13,501 nucleotides of DNA from JAXHUA01 sp034189695 (lineage in GTDB: Bacteria > Chloroflexota > Dehalococcoidia > E44-bin15), in the NCBI GenBank assembly GCA_034189695.1, contig JAXHUA010000081.1, positions 1-13,501 of the forward strand, written 5' to 3'. The notes under the pieces are model-generated. The model had not been told where the DNA came from. It was given only the letters and a program-made list of their open reading frames with translations, and made no database searches. Shown one piece after another: positions 7,679 to 13,501 of the stretch. Made by a program: the position numbers and the translations under genes. Within the stretch, counting starts at the first letter, position 1. The number at the start of each line of letters is the position of its first letter.

Positions 7679-7708
7679 TTGACCCGCAAACTGTACTCAT
7701 GATATACT
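7679..7708 (+). promoter_or_regulatory. Proximal rightward promoter (P2) for the cooC operon
   Basis: TTGACC (7679-7684) is followed by 18 bases and TATACT (7703-7708), a near-consensus sigma-70-type promoter. The predicted start is near 7715, about 100 bases before the cooC ATG, and the 14-bp palindrome begins about six bases downstream of it. Confidence 0.65.
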
Positions 7709-7720
7709 ATTGATTTAGAC

Positions 7721-7734
7721 GCACCATATGGTGC
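7721..7734. promoter_or_regulatory. Perfect 14-bp palindrome, candidate operator or leader hairpin
   Basis: GCACCATATGGTGC reads the same on both strands. It lies at about +6 to +20 of the transcript from P2, where a bound repressor would block transcription. In RNA it would form a 5-bp GCACC/GGUGC stem with an AUAU loop at the 5' end. DNA and RNA roles cannot be told apart from sequence alone. Confidence 0.5.
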
Positions 7735-7748
7735 ATACTAGCGGAGTG

Positions 7749-7761
7749 GCACGAATGGTGC
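7749..7761. promoter_or_regulatory. Second, degenerate copy of the GCAC/GTGC dyad
   Basis: GCACGAATGGTGC shares both outer arms and the ATGGTGC half with the palindrome at 7721-7734; the two centres are about 28 bases apart. In RNA its arms can pair locally or with the arms of the first copy (7721-7725 with 7757-7761, and 7731-7734 with 7749-7752), giving alternative folds. Confidence 0.35.
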
Positions 7762-7762
7762 G

Positions 7763-7799
7763 GGGACTCGCGTGTCTCCGGGAGTCTCAGTTTTTTTTT
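7763..7799 (+). terminator. Terminator-like hairpin with T9 in the cooC leader (candidate attenuator)
   Basis: GGGACTC (7763-7769) pairs with GAGTCTC (7782-7788), giving seven pairs including one G-U, with a 12-base loop. Two bases later comes an uninterrupted run of nine Ts (7791-7799). It lies between promoter P2 and the cooC ATG at 7815, so it would end transcription before the operon unless it is overridden. An alternative partner for its left arm is GCGGAGT (7741-7747) against ACTCGC (7766-7771), six pairs with one bulge. It could also be the 3' end of an independent RNA of about 85 bases. Confidence 0.55.
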
Positions 7800-7814
7800 G
7801 TACAGCGGTTGTTC

Positions 7815-8612
7815 ATGAAGATCGGAGTAAGTGGCAAGGGGGGGGTGGGGAAGACCCTCTTGGCTTCCCGCCTATCCCGTGCTTTTGCCGATGCTGGCTA
7901 CTCTGTGATTGCCATAGACGCCGACCCCGATGCCAACCTCGCGGCGACCCTCGGTTTCCCCAACCCTGACAGCATAGTACCCATATCCGAGTTGAGTGGC
8001 CTGATAGAGGAGAGGACGGGGGCCAAGCCGGGCACCGTCGCGCCCTTCTACAAGCTCAATCCCAGGGTTGACGATCTGCCCGAGGACTACTCGGTCAAGG
8101 TCGACGGCATTCGTCTCATGGTGATGGGACGGATCAAGAGGGGGGGGACAGGCTGTTACTGCCCGGAGGGCGCTCTGCTTCAGGCGTTGCTTTCGCATCT
8201 CCTCGTGGCCAGAGACGAGGTAGTCATTCTTGACATGGAGGCGGGGATTGAGCATCTGGCCAGGGGCACGGCGAAGGCGGTAGACCGGCTCGTGATAGTG
8301 GTGGAGCCGGGCAGACGTAGTATCGAGACTGCCAGTAGAATAAAGGACTTGGCTCTCGACCTGGGATTGGAGAGTATCGCGGTGGTCGGGAACAAAATAC
8401 GCGACGAATCGGAGAAGGACTTCATAACCGCCAGTCTGCCCGGGTTTGATTTCATTGGGTTCATACCCTACGACCAGGCGCTGGTTGATGCCGACATCGG
8501 CAACCTTCCCCTCGTCGAGTCGAGTCCGCGGATTGCTGACGCGGTGCAGCATATATTCCAGGCCCTACTGGACACGCCTTCCACAGCGTCTGGGGGGAAG
8601 CAGGCGGAGTGA
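7815..8612 (+). CDS. cooC: CooC-type nickel-inserting ATPase (CODH maturation factor)
   Basis: This 265-residue cytoplasmic P-loop ATPase belongs to the SIMIBI/MinD-like family. CooC proteins dimerise with ATP, bind nickel through a CxC motif and help assemble the C-cluster of CO dehydrogenase. The deviant Walker A GKGGVGKT is at residues 7-14, the switch region with DADPDANLA near 35-43, the nickel-binding CYC at 114-116 in GGTGCYCPEGALL, and the Walker B-like ILDMEAGIEHL near 138-148. GNK near 195 fits the nucleotide base contact of the family. The frame is open 29 codons further upstream, but the conserved start MKIGVSGKGG fixes the ATG at 7815. The ribosome binding site is weak, unlike the rest of the operon, which may fit control through the leader. 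It is the first gene of the operon, 69 bases before fhs. Confidence 0.92.
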   Translation: MKIGVSGKGGVGKTLLASRLSRAFADAGYSVIAIDADPDANLAATLGFPNPDSIVPISELSGLIEERTGAKPGTVAPFYKLNPRVDDLPEDYSVKVDGIRLMVMGRIKRGGTGCYCPEGALLQALLSHLLVARDEVVILDMEAGIEHLARGTAKAVDRLVIVVEPGRRSIETASRIKDLALDLGLESIAVVGNKIRDESEKDFITASLPGFDFIGFIPYDQALVDADIGNLPLVESSPRIADAVQHIFQALLDTPSTASGGKQAE

Positions 8613-8681
8613 CGCGAGACACCTGGAATATAGCCAGAGCACAGGCTTGAGTGCCGAATTGCGAGAAAGAAGGAGGTATCT

Positions 8682-10445
8682 GTGGCCTACGATGCGGTAA
8701 AGATGAAGGACTGGCAGATCGCGGAGGCTGCCGGGGAGAACATGCCAAGTCCTGGGGAGTGGCTGGACAGACTTGGCCTCGATAAGGACGAGGTCATCCC
8801 GTTCGGGAAGATTTGCAGGCTGGATTTCCTCAAAATCATTGAGCGCCTCAAGGACAAGCCGGATGGCAAGTATGTCGAAGTCACGGCGATAACGCCGACG
8901 CCGCTGGGTGAAGGAAAGACCACCACGACCATGGGTATTCTGGAGGGTCTGGGCAAGCGGGGTAAGAACGTGGGCGGGTGCATCCGTCAGCCTTCGGGCG
9001 GACCGACCATGAACATCAAGGGCACCGCCGCCGGCGGTGGCAACGCGCTGCTCATCCCGATGACCGAGTTCTCGATGGGCCTTACCGGCGACATCAATGA
9101 CATAATGAATGCGCACAACCTGGCTATGGTCGCGCTGACCGCCAGGATGCAGCACGAGCGCAACTACAATGACGAACAGCTCTCCAGGCTGACAAGGATG
9201 CCCCGCCGCAACATCGACCCGACCAGGGTCGAGTTCGGCTGGATTATGGACTTCTGCGCCCAGAGCCTGAGGAACATCGTCATAGGGCTGGGCGGGCGCA
9301 TGGACGGCTTCACCATGCAGTCCAGGTTCGGCATCGCTGTAAGCTCCGAGCTTATGGCTATGCTGTCCATCGTTAGAGACCTGGCCGACCTCAGGGAGAG
9401 GATGGACAACATCACGCTCGCGTTTGACCGTTCAGGCAAGGTGGTGACCACGGGGGACCTCGAGGTGGGTGGTGCGATGACGGCCTGGATGCGCAACACC
9501 ATCAATCCCACCCTGTGCAGTACGGTGGAGTACCAGCCATGTATGGTCCACGCTGGGCCGTTCGCCAACATCGCGGTGGGCCAGTCTTCCATCATCGGTG
9601 ACCGTATTGGCTTGAAGATGTTCGACTATCATGTCACCGAGAGTGGCTTCGCGGCCGATATCGGGTTCGAGAAGTTCTGGAATGTGAAGAGCCGCCTGAG
9701 CGGGCTGAAGCCGCACGTCTCGGTGCTGACCAGCACCATTCGGGCGCTCAAGATGCACGGCGGCGGCCCCAAGGTGGTGGCTGGTGTTCCCCTGCCCGAC
9801 GAATACACCAAGGAGAACCTCCAGCTTCTTGAGAAGGGCCTGCCCAACATGCTGCATCACATCGGTGTCATCAGGAAGTCCGGCATCAATCCGGTGGTGT
9901 GCATCAACTCCTTCCACACCGACACCAAGGAGGAGATCGCCATGGTGCGCAAGGCGGCTGAGGCAGCGGGTGCACGTTGCGCTGTATCGAGCCACTGGGC
10001 CGACGGTGGTGATGGCGCTCTCGAACTGGCCGATGCGGTGATGGAGGCCTGCGAGGACCAGAACGACTTCAAGTTCCTCTACCCGCTCGAGATGAAGCTG
10101 CGAGAGCGAGTGCAGAAGATCGCCCAGGTGGTCTACGGAGCCGATGGCGTGTCCTGGACGCCTGACGCCGAGGCCAAGGCCAAGCAGCTTGAGTCAGACT
10201 CAAAGTACGATGACTACGCGACAATGATGGTGAAGACCCACCTCAGCCTGACCCATGACCCGGCGGTGAAGGGTGTTCCCAAGGGGTGGATGCTTCCGAT
10301 TCGTGACGTATTGATCTACTCAGGTGCGAAGTTCCTCTGCCCGTGCGCGGGTACGATCAGCCTTATGCCGGGTACGTCATCCGACCCGGCCTTCAGAAAG
10401 GTCGATGTGGATGTCAATACGGGGAAGGTGACGGGCCTTTTCTAA
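8682..10445 (+). CDS. fhs: Formate-tetrahydrofolate ligase (10-formyl-THF synthetase), divergent form
   Basis: The enzyme joins formate to tetrahydrofolate at the expense of ATP, the entry step of the Wood-Ljungdahl methyl branch. At 587 residues it is about 30 longer than the Moorella-type enzyme (about 559). It keeps the P-loop TPLGEGKT (73-80), SLRNIVIGLGG, GPFANIA, RALKMHGG, the tryptophan in SSHWADGG, YGADGV and the typical ending GKVTGLF. The usual LREPSLGP...NLHFTGD segment is altered: it reads IRQPSGGP (101-108) and SMGLTGD (131-137), so the usual Glu is Gln at 103 and the usual His is Gly at 133. About ten extra residues lie before the RNIVIGLGG motif. The start is GTG, chosen because AGGAGGT lies four bases upstream. 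The context with folD, acsD and cooS strongly supports the pathway role despite the changes. Confidence 0.92.
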   Translation: MAYDAVKMKDWQIAEAAGENMPSPGEWLDRLGLDKDEVIPFGKICRLDFLKIIERLKDKPDGKYVEVTAITPTPLGEGKTTTTMGILEGLGKRGKNVGGCIRQPSGGPTMNIKGTAAGGGNALLIPMTEFSMGLTGDINDIMNAHNLAMVALTARMQHERNYNDEQLSRLTRMPRRNIDPTRVEFGWIMDFCAQSLRNIVIGLGGRMDGFTMQSRFGIAVSSELMAMLSIVRDLADLRERMDNITLAFDRSGKVVTTGDLEVGGAMTAWMRNTINPTLCSTVEYQPCMVHAGPFANIAVGQSSIIGDRIGLKMFDYHVTESGFAADIGFEKFWNVKSRLSGLKPHVSVLTSTIRALKMHGGGPKVVAGVPLPDEYTKENLQLLEKGLPNMLHHIGVIRKSGINPVVCINSFHTDTKEEIAMVRKAAEAAGARCAVSSHWADGGDGALELADAVMEACEDQNDFKFLYPLEMKLRERVQKIAQVVYGADGVSWTPDAEAKAKQLESDSKYDDYATMMVKTHLSLTHDPAVKGVPKGWMLPIRDVLIYSGAKFLCPCAGTISLMPGTSSDPAFRKVDVDVNTGKVTGLF

Positions 10446-10475
10446 CGCAAGGGCTAGAACTGGAGGTCAGCTTTT

Positions 10476-11231
10476 TTGAGCTTCAACATCGCTGTGGCAG
10501 GGAAGGGTGGCAGCGGAAAGACGTCGGTAGCGAGCCTGGTCATACGCTACCTTATCAAGAATGGTAGGGGGCCGGTCCTGGCGGTCGATGCAGACGCGAA
10601 TGCGAACCTGGGCGAAAGCCTGGGGTTGACGGTGCATCAGACCATAGGGTCGATCATAGCCTCCTTCAACGAGGAGAAGATCAACATCCCTCCTGGCATG
10701 ACCAAGGAGGCGTACCTGGAGCTCAGGCTCAACCAGGCCATTGTGGAGAGCAGGAACCTCGACCTGGTCTCAATGGGTCGAGGCGAGGGCGCGGAGTGCT
10801 ACTGCTATCCCAACGTTCTCCTGAGGAAGTTCCAGGACCGGCTTTCTGGCAACTACGCCTTCGTGGTCATGGACAACGAGGCGGGAATGGAGCATCTGTC
10901 ACGGAGGACCACGAATGACATCGACACCCTGCTGGTGATGTCCGACCACTCGATCAAGGGCGTGCGCACGGTCGCCCGCATAAGGGACCTCGTGACTGAA
11001 CTCAAACTCGTGGTCAAGAAGCAGGTGGTGGCCATCAGCTTCGTGCCGGATGGGGTTGACCCTGCTATCACCGAGGAGTTGAGCAGACTGGAGATTGAGC
11101 TTGCGGGCACTATCCCGTTGGATGAGGAAATGCGGGAATACGATATCAAGCAGAAGCCGCTGCTTGAGTTGCCCGATACGTCCAGGGCGGTGGTGGCCGT
11201 CAACGAGCTGATGACCAGGGTGCTGAACTAG
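10476..11231 (+). CDS. Second CooC/AcsF-like P-loop ATPase
   Basis: This 251-residue SIMIBI ATPase is clearly related to, but distinct from, the upstream CooC. It has GKGGSGKT (9-16), DADANANLGESLG (38-50), a CYC motif at 108-110 in ECYCYPNVLLR, and MDNEAGMEHLSRRT (132-145), a signature seen in CooC-like proteins of CODH/ACS clusters. The family is thought to insert nickel. With two copies, one probably serves CODH and this one may serve acetyl-CoA synthase, as AcsF does in Moorella; that split is inference. The Asn-Lys that contacts the base in the first CooC is not evident here (SFVPDG instead). The start is TTG, supported by GGAGGT eight bases upstream and by the P-loop distance. It sits 30 bases after fhs and 44 bases before folD. 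Confidence 0.88.
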   Translation: MSFNIAVAGKGGSGKTSVASLVIRYLIKNGRGPVLAVDADANANLGESLGLTVHQTIGSIIASFNEEKINIPPGMTKEAYLELRLNQAIVESRNLDLVSMGRGEGAECYCYPNVLLRKFQDRLSGNYAFVVMDNEAGMEHLSRRTTNDIDTLLVMSDHSIKGVRTVARIRDLVTELKLVVKKQVVAISFVPDGVDPAITEELSRLEIELAGTIPLDEEMREYDIKQKPLLELPDTSRAVVAVNELMTRVLN

Positions 11232-11232
11232 G

Positions 11233-11247
11233 ACCGGGGGGCCCGGT
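11233..11247 (+). repeat. Intercistronic hairpin right after the second cooC-like gene
   Basis: ACCGGG (11233-11238) and CCCGGT (11242-11247) form a perfect 6-bp GC-rich stem with a GGG loop, one base past the TAG stop. No T-tract follows, so full termination is unlikely. It may stabilise or separate parts of the operon message. Confidence 0.4.
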
Positions 11248-11275
11248 TGAACATACTCTGCAAAGGGGGTGACAG

Positions 11276-12163
11276 ATGACGGCACAAATAATCAGCGGTA
11301 CTGAGACCGCCAAGCAGATCCGTGAAGAGCTGAAACAGGAAATCGCGGAACTGAAGGAGAAGCACAATCTCGTGCCCGGGCTGGCTACGGTCCTGGTGGG
11401 CGAAGACCCGGGGTCACAGGTCTACGTCGGTCAGAAGGAGAAGACGTCGCAGGCGCTGGGCATCTACTCGGAGAGGCATGACCTGCCGACGGAAACGACC
11501 CAGGAGGAGCTGCTTGCGCTGGTCGACAAGCTGAACAAAGACCCCAAGGTACATGGCATTCTGGTGCAGCTTCCTCTGCCGAAACACCTCAATGAGACAG
11601 AGATTCTCTATGCCATCGACCCCAAGAAGGATGTGGATGGTTTTCATCCGGTGAACGTGGGCAAGCTGATGATAGGAGAGGCCGACTACTACCCGTGCAC
11701 GCCGCATGGCATCCAGCAGCTCCTCATCAGGACCGGGGTCAAGACGGATGGGGCGGAGGTGGTGGTCGTCGGCAGGAGCAATATCGTGGGCAAACCTATC
11801 GCCAACATGCTCTTGCAGAAGAAGGAGGGGGCCAACGCCACCGTCACGGTATGCCACACCAGAACGCGGGACATGAGCTTTCATACCAAGAGAGCTGACA
11901 TACTCATTGTGGCGGCCGGCAGGCCAAAAGCCGTTACCGCCGATATGGTGAAAGAGGGGGCAGTGGTCATCGATGTCGGCGTCAATCAGATAGGCGAAAC
12001 GCCGGAAGGCAAGCGCATCCTGGCTGGCGATGTCGATTTCGACACGGTGAAAGAGAAGGCGAAAGCTATTACGCCGGTACCAGGCGGGGTGGGACCGATG
12101 ACCATAACCATGCTCATGTTGAATACGGTCAAGGCGGCCAAAGTTGCTGCCGGCTTAGACTAG
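11276..12163 (+). CDS. folD: Bifunctional methylene-THF dehydrogenase / methenyl-THF cyclohydrolase
   Basis: FolD interconverts 10-formyl-, 5,10-methenyl- and 5,10-methylene-THF, the two steps after Fhs in the methyl branch of the Wood-Ljungdahl pathway. It has 295 residues, normal for the family. The active-site residues fall at the same positions as in the E. coli enzyme: Tyr50 and Lys54 in YVGQK, Gln98 in ILVQLPLP, and Asp121 in KDVDGFHP. The Rossmann cofactor loop VVVGRSNIVGKP is near 165-176 and the C-terminal signature ITPVPGGVGPMT is intact. The arginine in the GRS loop is often seen in NADP-using members, but cofactor choice cannot be settled here. The ATG at 11276 follows an AGGGGGTGA ribosome binding site. 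It lies 44 bases after the cooC-like gene and 15 bases before the small gene. Confidence 0.96.
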   Translation: MTAQIISGTETAKQIREELKQEIAELKEKHNLVPGLATVLVGEDPGSQVYVGQKEKTSQALGIYSERHDLPTETTQEELLALVDKLNKDPKVHGILVQLPLPKHLNETEILYAIDPKKDVDGFHPVNVGKLMIGEADYYPCTPHGIQQLLIRTGVKTDGAEVVVVGRSNIVGKPIANMLLQKKEGANATVTVCHTRTRDMSFHTKRADILIVAAGRPKAVTADMVKEGAVVIDVGVNQIGETPEGKRILAGDVDFDTVKEKAKAITPVPGGVGPMTITMLMLNTVKAAKVAAGLD

Positions 12164-12178
12164 GCTAGGAGGGAAACC

Positions 12179-12400
12179 ATGGAGTACAAGGTCGACAAGA
12201 AGGAGTCGGTCGCATATGGGAAGGAAGTCGATGTGCTGGCCGACACTTTCGAGGAGGGTTCGCCCGAGGGGGAGGATCTGGGGAGGTGGAGGCAGAAGCT
12301 GGGGACGCGAGCCGACAAGCTGAGGTATCTGGAGACGGGGGAGAGATACTGGTTCGCTCAAGACTGGTACGGCAGTGAGCGAAGAAAGACGCCGGCCTGA
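12179..12400 (+). CDS. Unrecognised 73-residue charged, aromatic-rich protein in the Wood-Ljungdahl operon
   Basis: I do not recognise the family. The gene starts with ATG behind a strong AGGAGGG five bases upstream, 15 bases after folD, and ends 16 bases before acsD, so it is very likely translated as part of the operon. The protein is soluble-looking, with no signal peptide or membrane stretch. It carries 16 acidic and 14 basic residues, ten aromatic residues (three Trp) and no cysteine or histidine, so metal binding by such residues is unlikely. The N-terminal third looks like a small beta-type segment (YKVDKKESVAYGKEVDVL). The C-terminal half has a basic amphipathic stretch (RWRQKLGTRADKLRYLE) and then an aromatic cluster (ERYWFAQDWYG). 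Its position suggests an accessory role in methyl-branch or CODH/ACS function, which is inference. Confidence 0.75.
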   Translation: MEYKVDKKESVAYGKEVDVLADTFEEGSPEGEDLGRWRQKLGTRADKLRYLETGERYWFAQDWYGSERRKTPA

Positions 12401-12416
12401 GTAAGGAGGGCAGCGA

Positions 12417-13367
12417 ATGGCTTTTGAGATTCCGAAAACGTCCTACACGGGGAAGGTGAGGGCGATCACCCTGGGCACCGGGGACAAGGTCGTCACGGTT
12501 GGTGGAGAAGAGGTCTATCCCTTCTACCTGTTCGAGGGCACGATGCCCAACCTCCCGAGAATAGCGATGGAGGTCTGGGACATGGAGCCGGATATGTGGC
12601 CCGAGGCTGCCTTGGAGCCCTTTGCCGGTGTCACCGGTGATCCCGTTGCATGGGCCAGGAAGTGCATCGATGATTATGGGGCGGAGATGATAGCCCTGCA
12701 GTTGATAAGCACTGACCCCAACGGTCTTGACCGGCCGGCGGAAGAGGCGGCCGCTGTGGTGAAGAAGGTGGCCGATGCCATCGATGTTCCCCTCATCGTC
12801 TGGGGCACAGCCAATCACGACAAAGACACCGAGGTGTTGCGGCTGGTAGCCGAGCAGAACCAGGGGAAACACCTGATCGTCGGTCCGGTTGAGGAGGGAG
12901 ACCACAAGAAGATCGGCGCTCCCGCTATTGGATATCAGCATACCGTGGCGGCGTCGACGCCTATCGATATCAACCTGGCGAAGCAGCTCAACATCCTGCT
13001 CGGCAATCTGGGCGTCGCCGATGAGCAGATAGTCATGGACCCGACGGTGAGTGGCATCGGCTACGGCATCGAGTACTGCTACTCGGTGATGGAGAGAATA
13101 AGAATGGCAGCTCTCACACAGCAGGATGAGAAGCTGCAATTCCCTCTCATCTGTAACCTGGCGAAAGAGGTGTGGAAGACCAAGGAGGCGGGGCTTCCGA
13201 CTGAGGAAGACCCGAAGATGGGGGACGTGAAGAAGAGGGGCATTCTACTGGAGGCGATGTCAGCCACTGTCCTGCTTCTCGCGGGGGGCGACGTAATGGT
13301 CATGAGACATCCGGAGGCCATTAGGCTCGTTAGAGAGCTTATTGCTGACTTGTCAGCAGAATCATAG
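12417..13367 (+). CDS. acsD: CODH/ACS complex delta subunit (corrinoid iron-sulfur protein small subunit)
   Basis: This 316-residue protein matches AcsD/CdhD, the small TIM-barrel subunit of the corrinoid iron-sulfur protein. With AcsC it carries the cobalt-bound methyl group from methyl-THF to acetyl-CoA synthase. Supporting stretches are VGGEEVYPFYLFEGTMPN near 28-45, the KDTEVLRLVAE segment, YQHTVAASTPIDINLAKQLNILL (about 174-196), MDPTVSGIGYGIEYCYSVMERIRMAAL (about 208-234), and the C-terminal LLAGGDVMVMRHPEA. Length is close to that of the acetogen protein. The [4Fe-4S] cluster belongs to AcsC, so no cysteine cluster is expected here. The ATG follows AAGGAGGG. It lies 16 bases after the 73-aa gene and 18 bases before cooS. 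AcsC and AcsB are not in the window and are presumably further downstream. Confidence 0.94.
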   Translation: MAFEIPKTSYTGKVRAITLGTGDKVVTVGGEEVYPFYLFEGTMPNLPRIAMEVWDMEPDMWPEAALEPFAGVTGDPVAWARKCIDDYGAEMIALQLISTDPNGLDRPAEEAAAVVKKVADAIDVPLIVWGTANHDKDTEVLRLVAEQNQGKHLIVGPVEEGDHKKIGAPAIGYQHTVAASTPIDINLAKQLNILLGNLGVADEQIVMDPTVSGIGYGIEYCYSVMERIRMAALTQQDEKLQFPLICNLAKEVWKTKEAGLPTEEDPKMGDVKKRGILLEAMSATVLLLAGGDVMVMRHPEAIRLVRELIADLSAES

Positions 13368-13385
13368 TTGGAGGGTGAAGGCAAG

Positions 13386-13501
13386 ATGGCAGACGCGAAA
13401 GGCAAGAGCATAGACGCGGCGACGACGAAGATGATAGAGAAGGCGGCCAGGGATGGGGTGGACACCGTCTTCGACCGAGCCGAATCGATGAAGCCCTGCC
13501 C
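13386..13501 (+). CDS. cooS: Carbon monoxide dehydrogenase catalytic subunit, N-terminal fragment
   Basis: Only the first 38 codons are present; the gene runs off the right edge. The segment KSIDAATTKMIEKAARDGVDTVFDRAESMKPC matches the N-terminus of CooS/AcsA proteins, which usually read 'TVWDRYEAMKPQC' and then reach the cysteines of the D- and B-clusters. The enzyme interconverts CO and CO2 at a Ni-Fe-S C-cluster. The ATG has GGAGG upstream (GGAGGGTGAAGGCAAG), 18 bases after acsD. Whether it is the ACS-bound (AcsA) or the stand-alone form cannot be told from this fragment; the neighbouring acsD favours AcsA. Confidence 0.85.
   Translation, partial: MADAKGKSIDAATTKMIEKAARDGVDTVFDRAESMKPC

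Larger units (their letters stand above)
7389..7814. other. Divergent control region between the synthetase-GNAT gene and the cooC operon
   Basis: This 426-base gene-free stretch contains one leftward promoter, two rightward promoters, two related GCAC/GTGC dyads and a terminator-like hairpin, each listed separately. The middle part (7518-7678) has a small hairpin, GCACT-N6-AGTGC (7596-7611), followed by pyrimidine-rich sequence, and no open frame that looks coding. An open frame does run from an ATG at 7728 into cooC in phase, but that ATG lies inside the palindrome without a ribosome binding site, and the encoded extension passes through the T9 tract as three Phe. Confidence 0.7.

Noticed and set aside
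12165..13139. 324-residue minus-strand open frame opposite acsD and the 73-aa gene
   Set aside because: It is antisense to a confident acsD and ends in low-complexity Ser/Pro/Arg sequence; no promoter or ribosome binding site supports it.
1..13501. CRISPR array, prophage or complete insertion sequence
   Set aside because: No regularly spaced repeats, no phage or transposase genes and no terminal inverted repeats were seen anywhere in the window.

Overview
The window reads as chromosomal DNA of an anaerobic bacterium that uses the Wood-Ljungdahl (reductive acetyl-CoA) pathway. GC content is fairly high. The gene set (a divergent long-form formate-THF ligase, two CooC-type ATPases, folD, acsD and cooS together, plus an ADP-forming acetyl-CoA synthetase fused to a GNAT domain) suggests Chloroflexota, probably Dehalococcoidia. 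That placement is inference from gene content and protein flavour, not from a marker-gene tree.

Layout. (1) 1-478: the C-terminal end of an ABC-2 (NatB-like) permease on the + strand, with an in-frame stop upstream and no start codon in front of the homologous part, so probably a truncated or decayed gene. (2) 631-4400, minus strand: dnaN, with its own promoter and a hairpin terminator, and upstream of it leuS, whose -10 box sits inside an inverted repeat. (3) 4401-4715: a GC-rich intergenic stretch with a 12-G tract and nested inverted repeats. (4) 4716-7388, minus strand: a three-part acyl-CoA synthetase (CoA-binding, CoA-ligase and ATP-grasp regions) fused to a C-terminal GNAT acetyltransferase. 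(5) 7389-7814: a 426-base divergent control region with back-to-back promoters, a second strong rightward promoter, a perfect 14-bp palindrome and a terminator-like hairpin with nine Ts just before the first gene of the next operon. (6) 7815-13501, plus strand: cooC, fhs, a second cooC-like gene, folD, an unrecognised 73-aa protein, acsD, and the first 38 codons of a CO dehydrogenase catalytic subunit (cooS/acsA). Gaps are 15-69 bases and nearly all genes carry strong Shine-Dalgarno sequences, so this looks like one operon that continues past the right edge.

How the genes fit together. Fhs activates formate onto tetrahydrofolate. FolD carries formyl-THF through methenyl- to methylene-THF. AcsD is half of the corrinoid iron-sulfur protein that passes the methyl group to acetyl-CoA synthase. 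CooS makes or uses CO, and the two CooC-type ATPases probably load nickel into the CODH and ACS clusters. The divergent synthetase could turn the resulting acetyl-CoA into acetate plus ATP, or run in reverse, and its GNAT domain could acetylate proteins. The points most worth a second look are the attenuator-like leader in front of cooC, the 73-aa operon protein, the fusion synthetase that keeps its catalytic histidine, and the altered active-site loop of Fhs.
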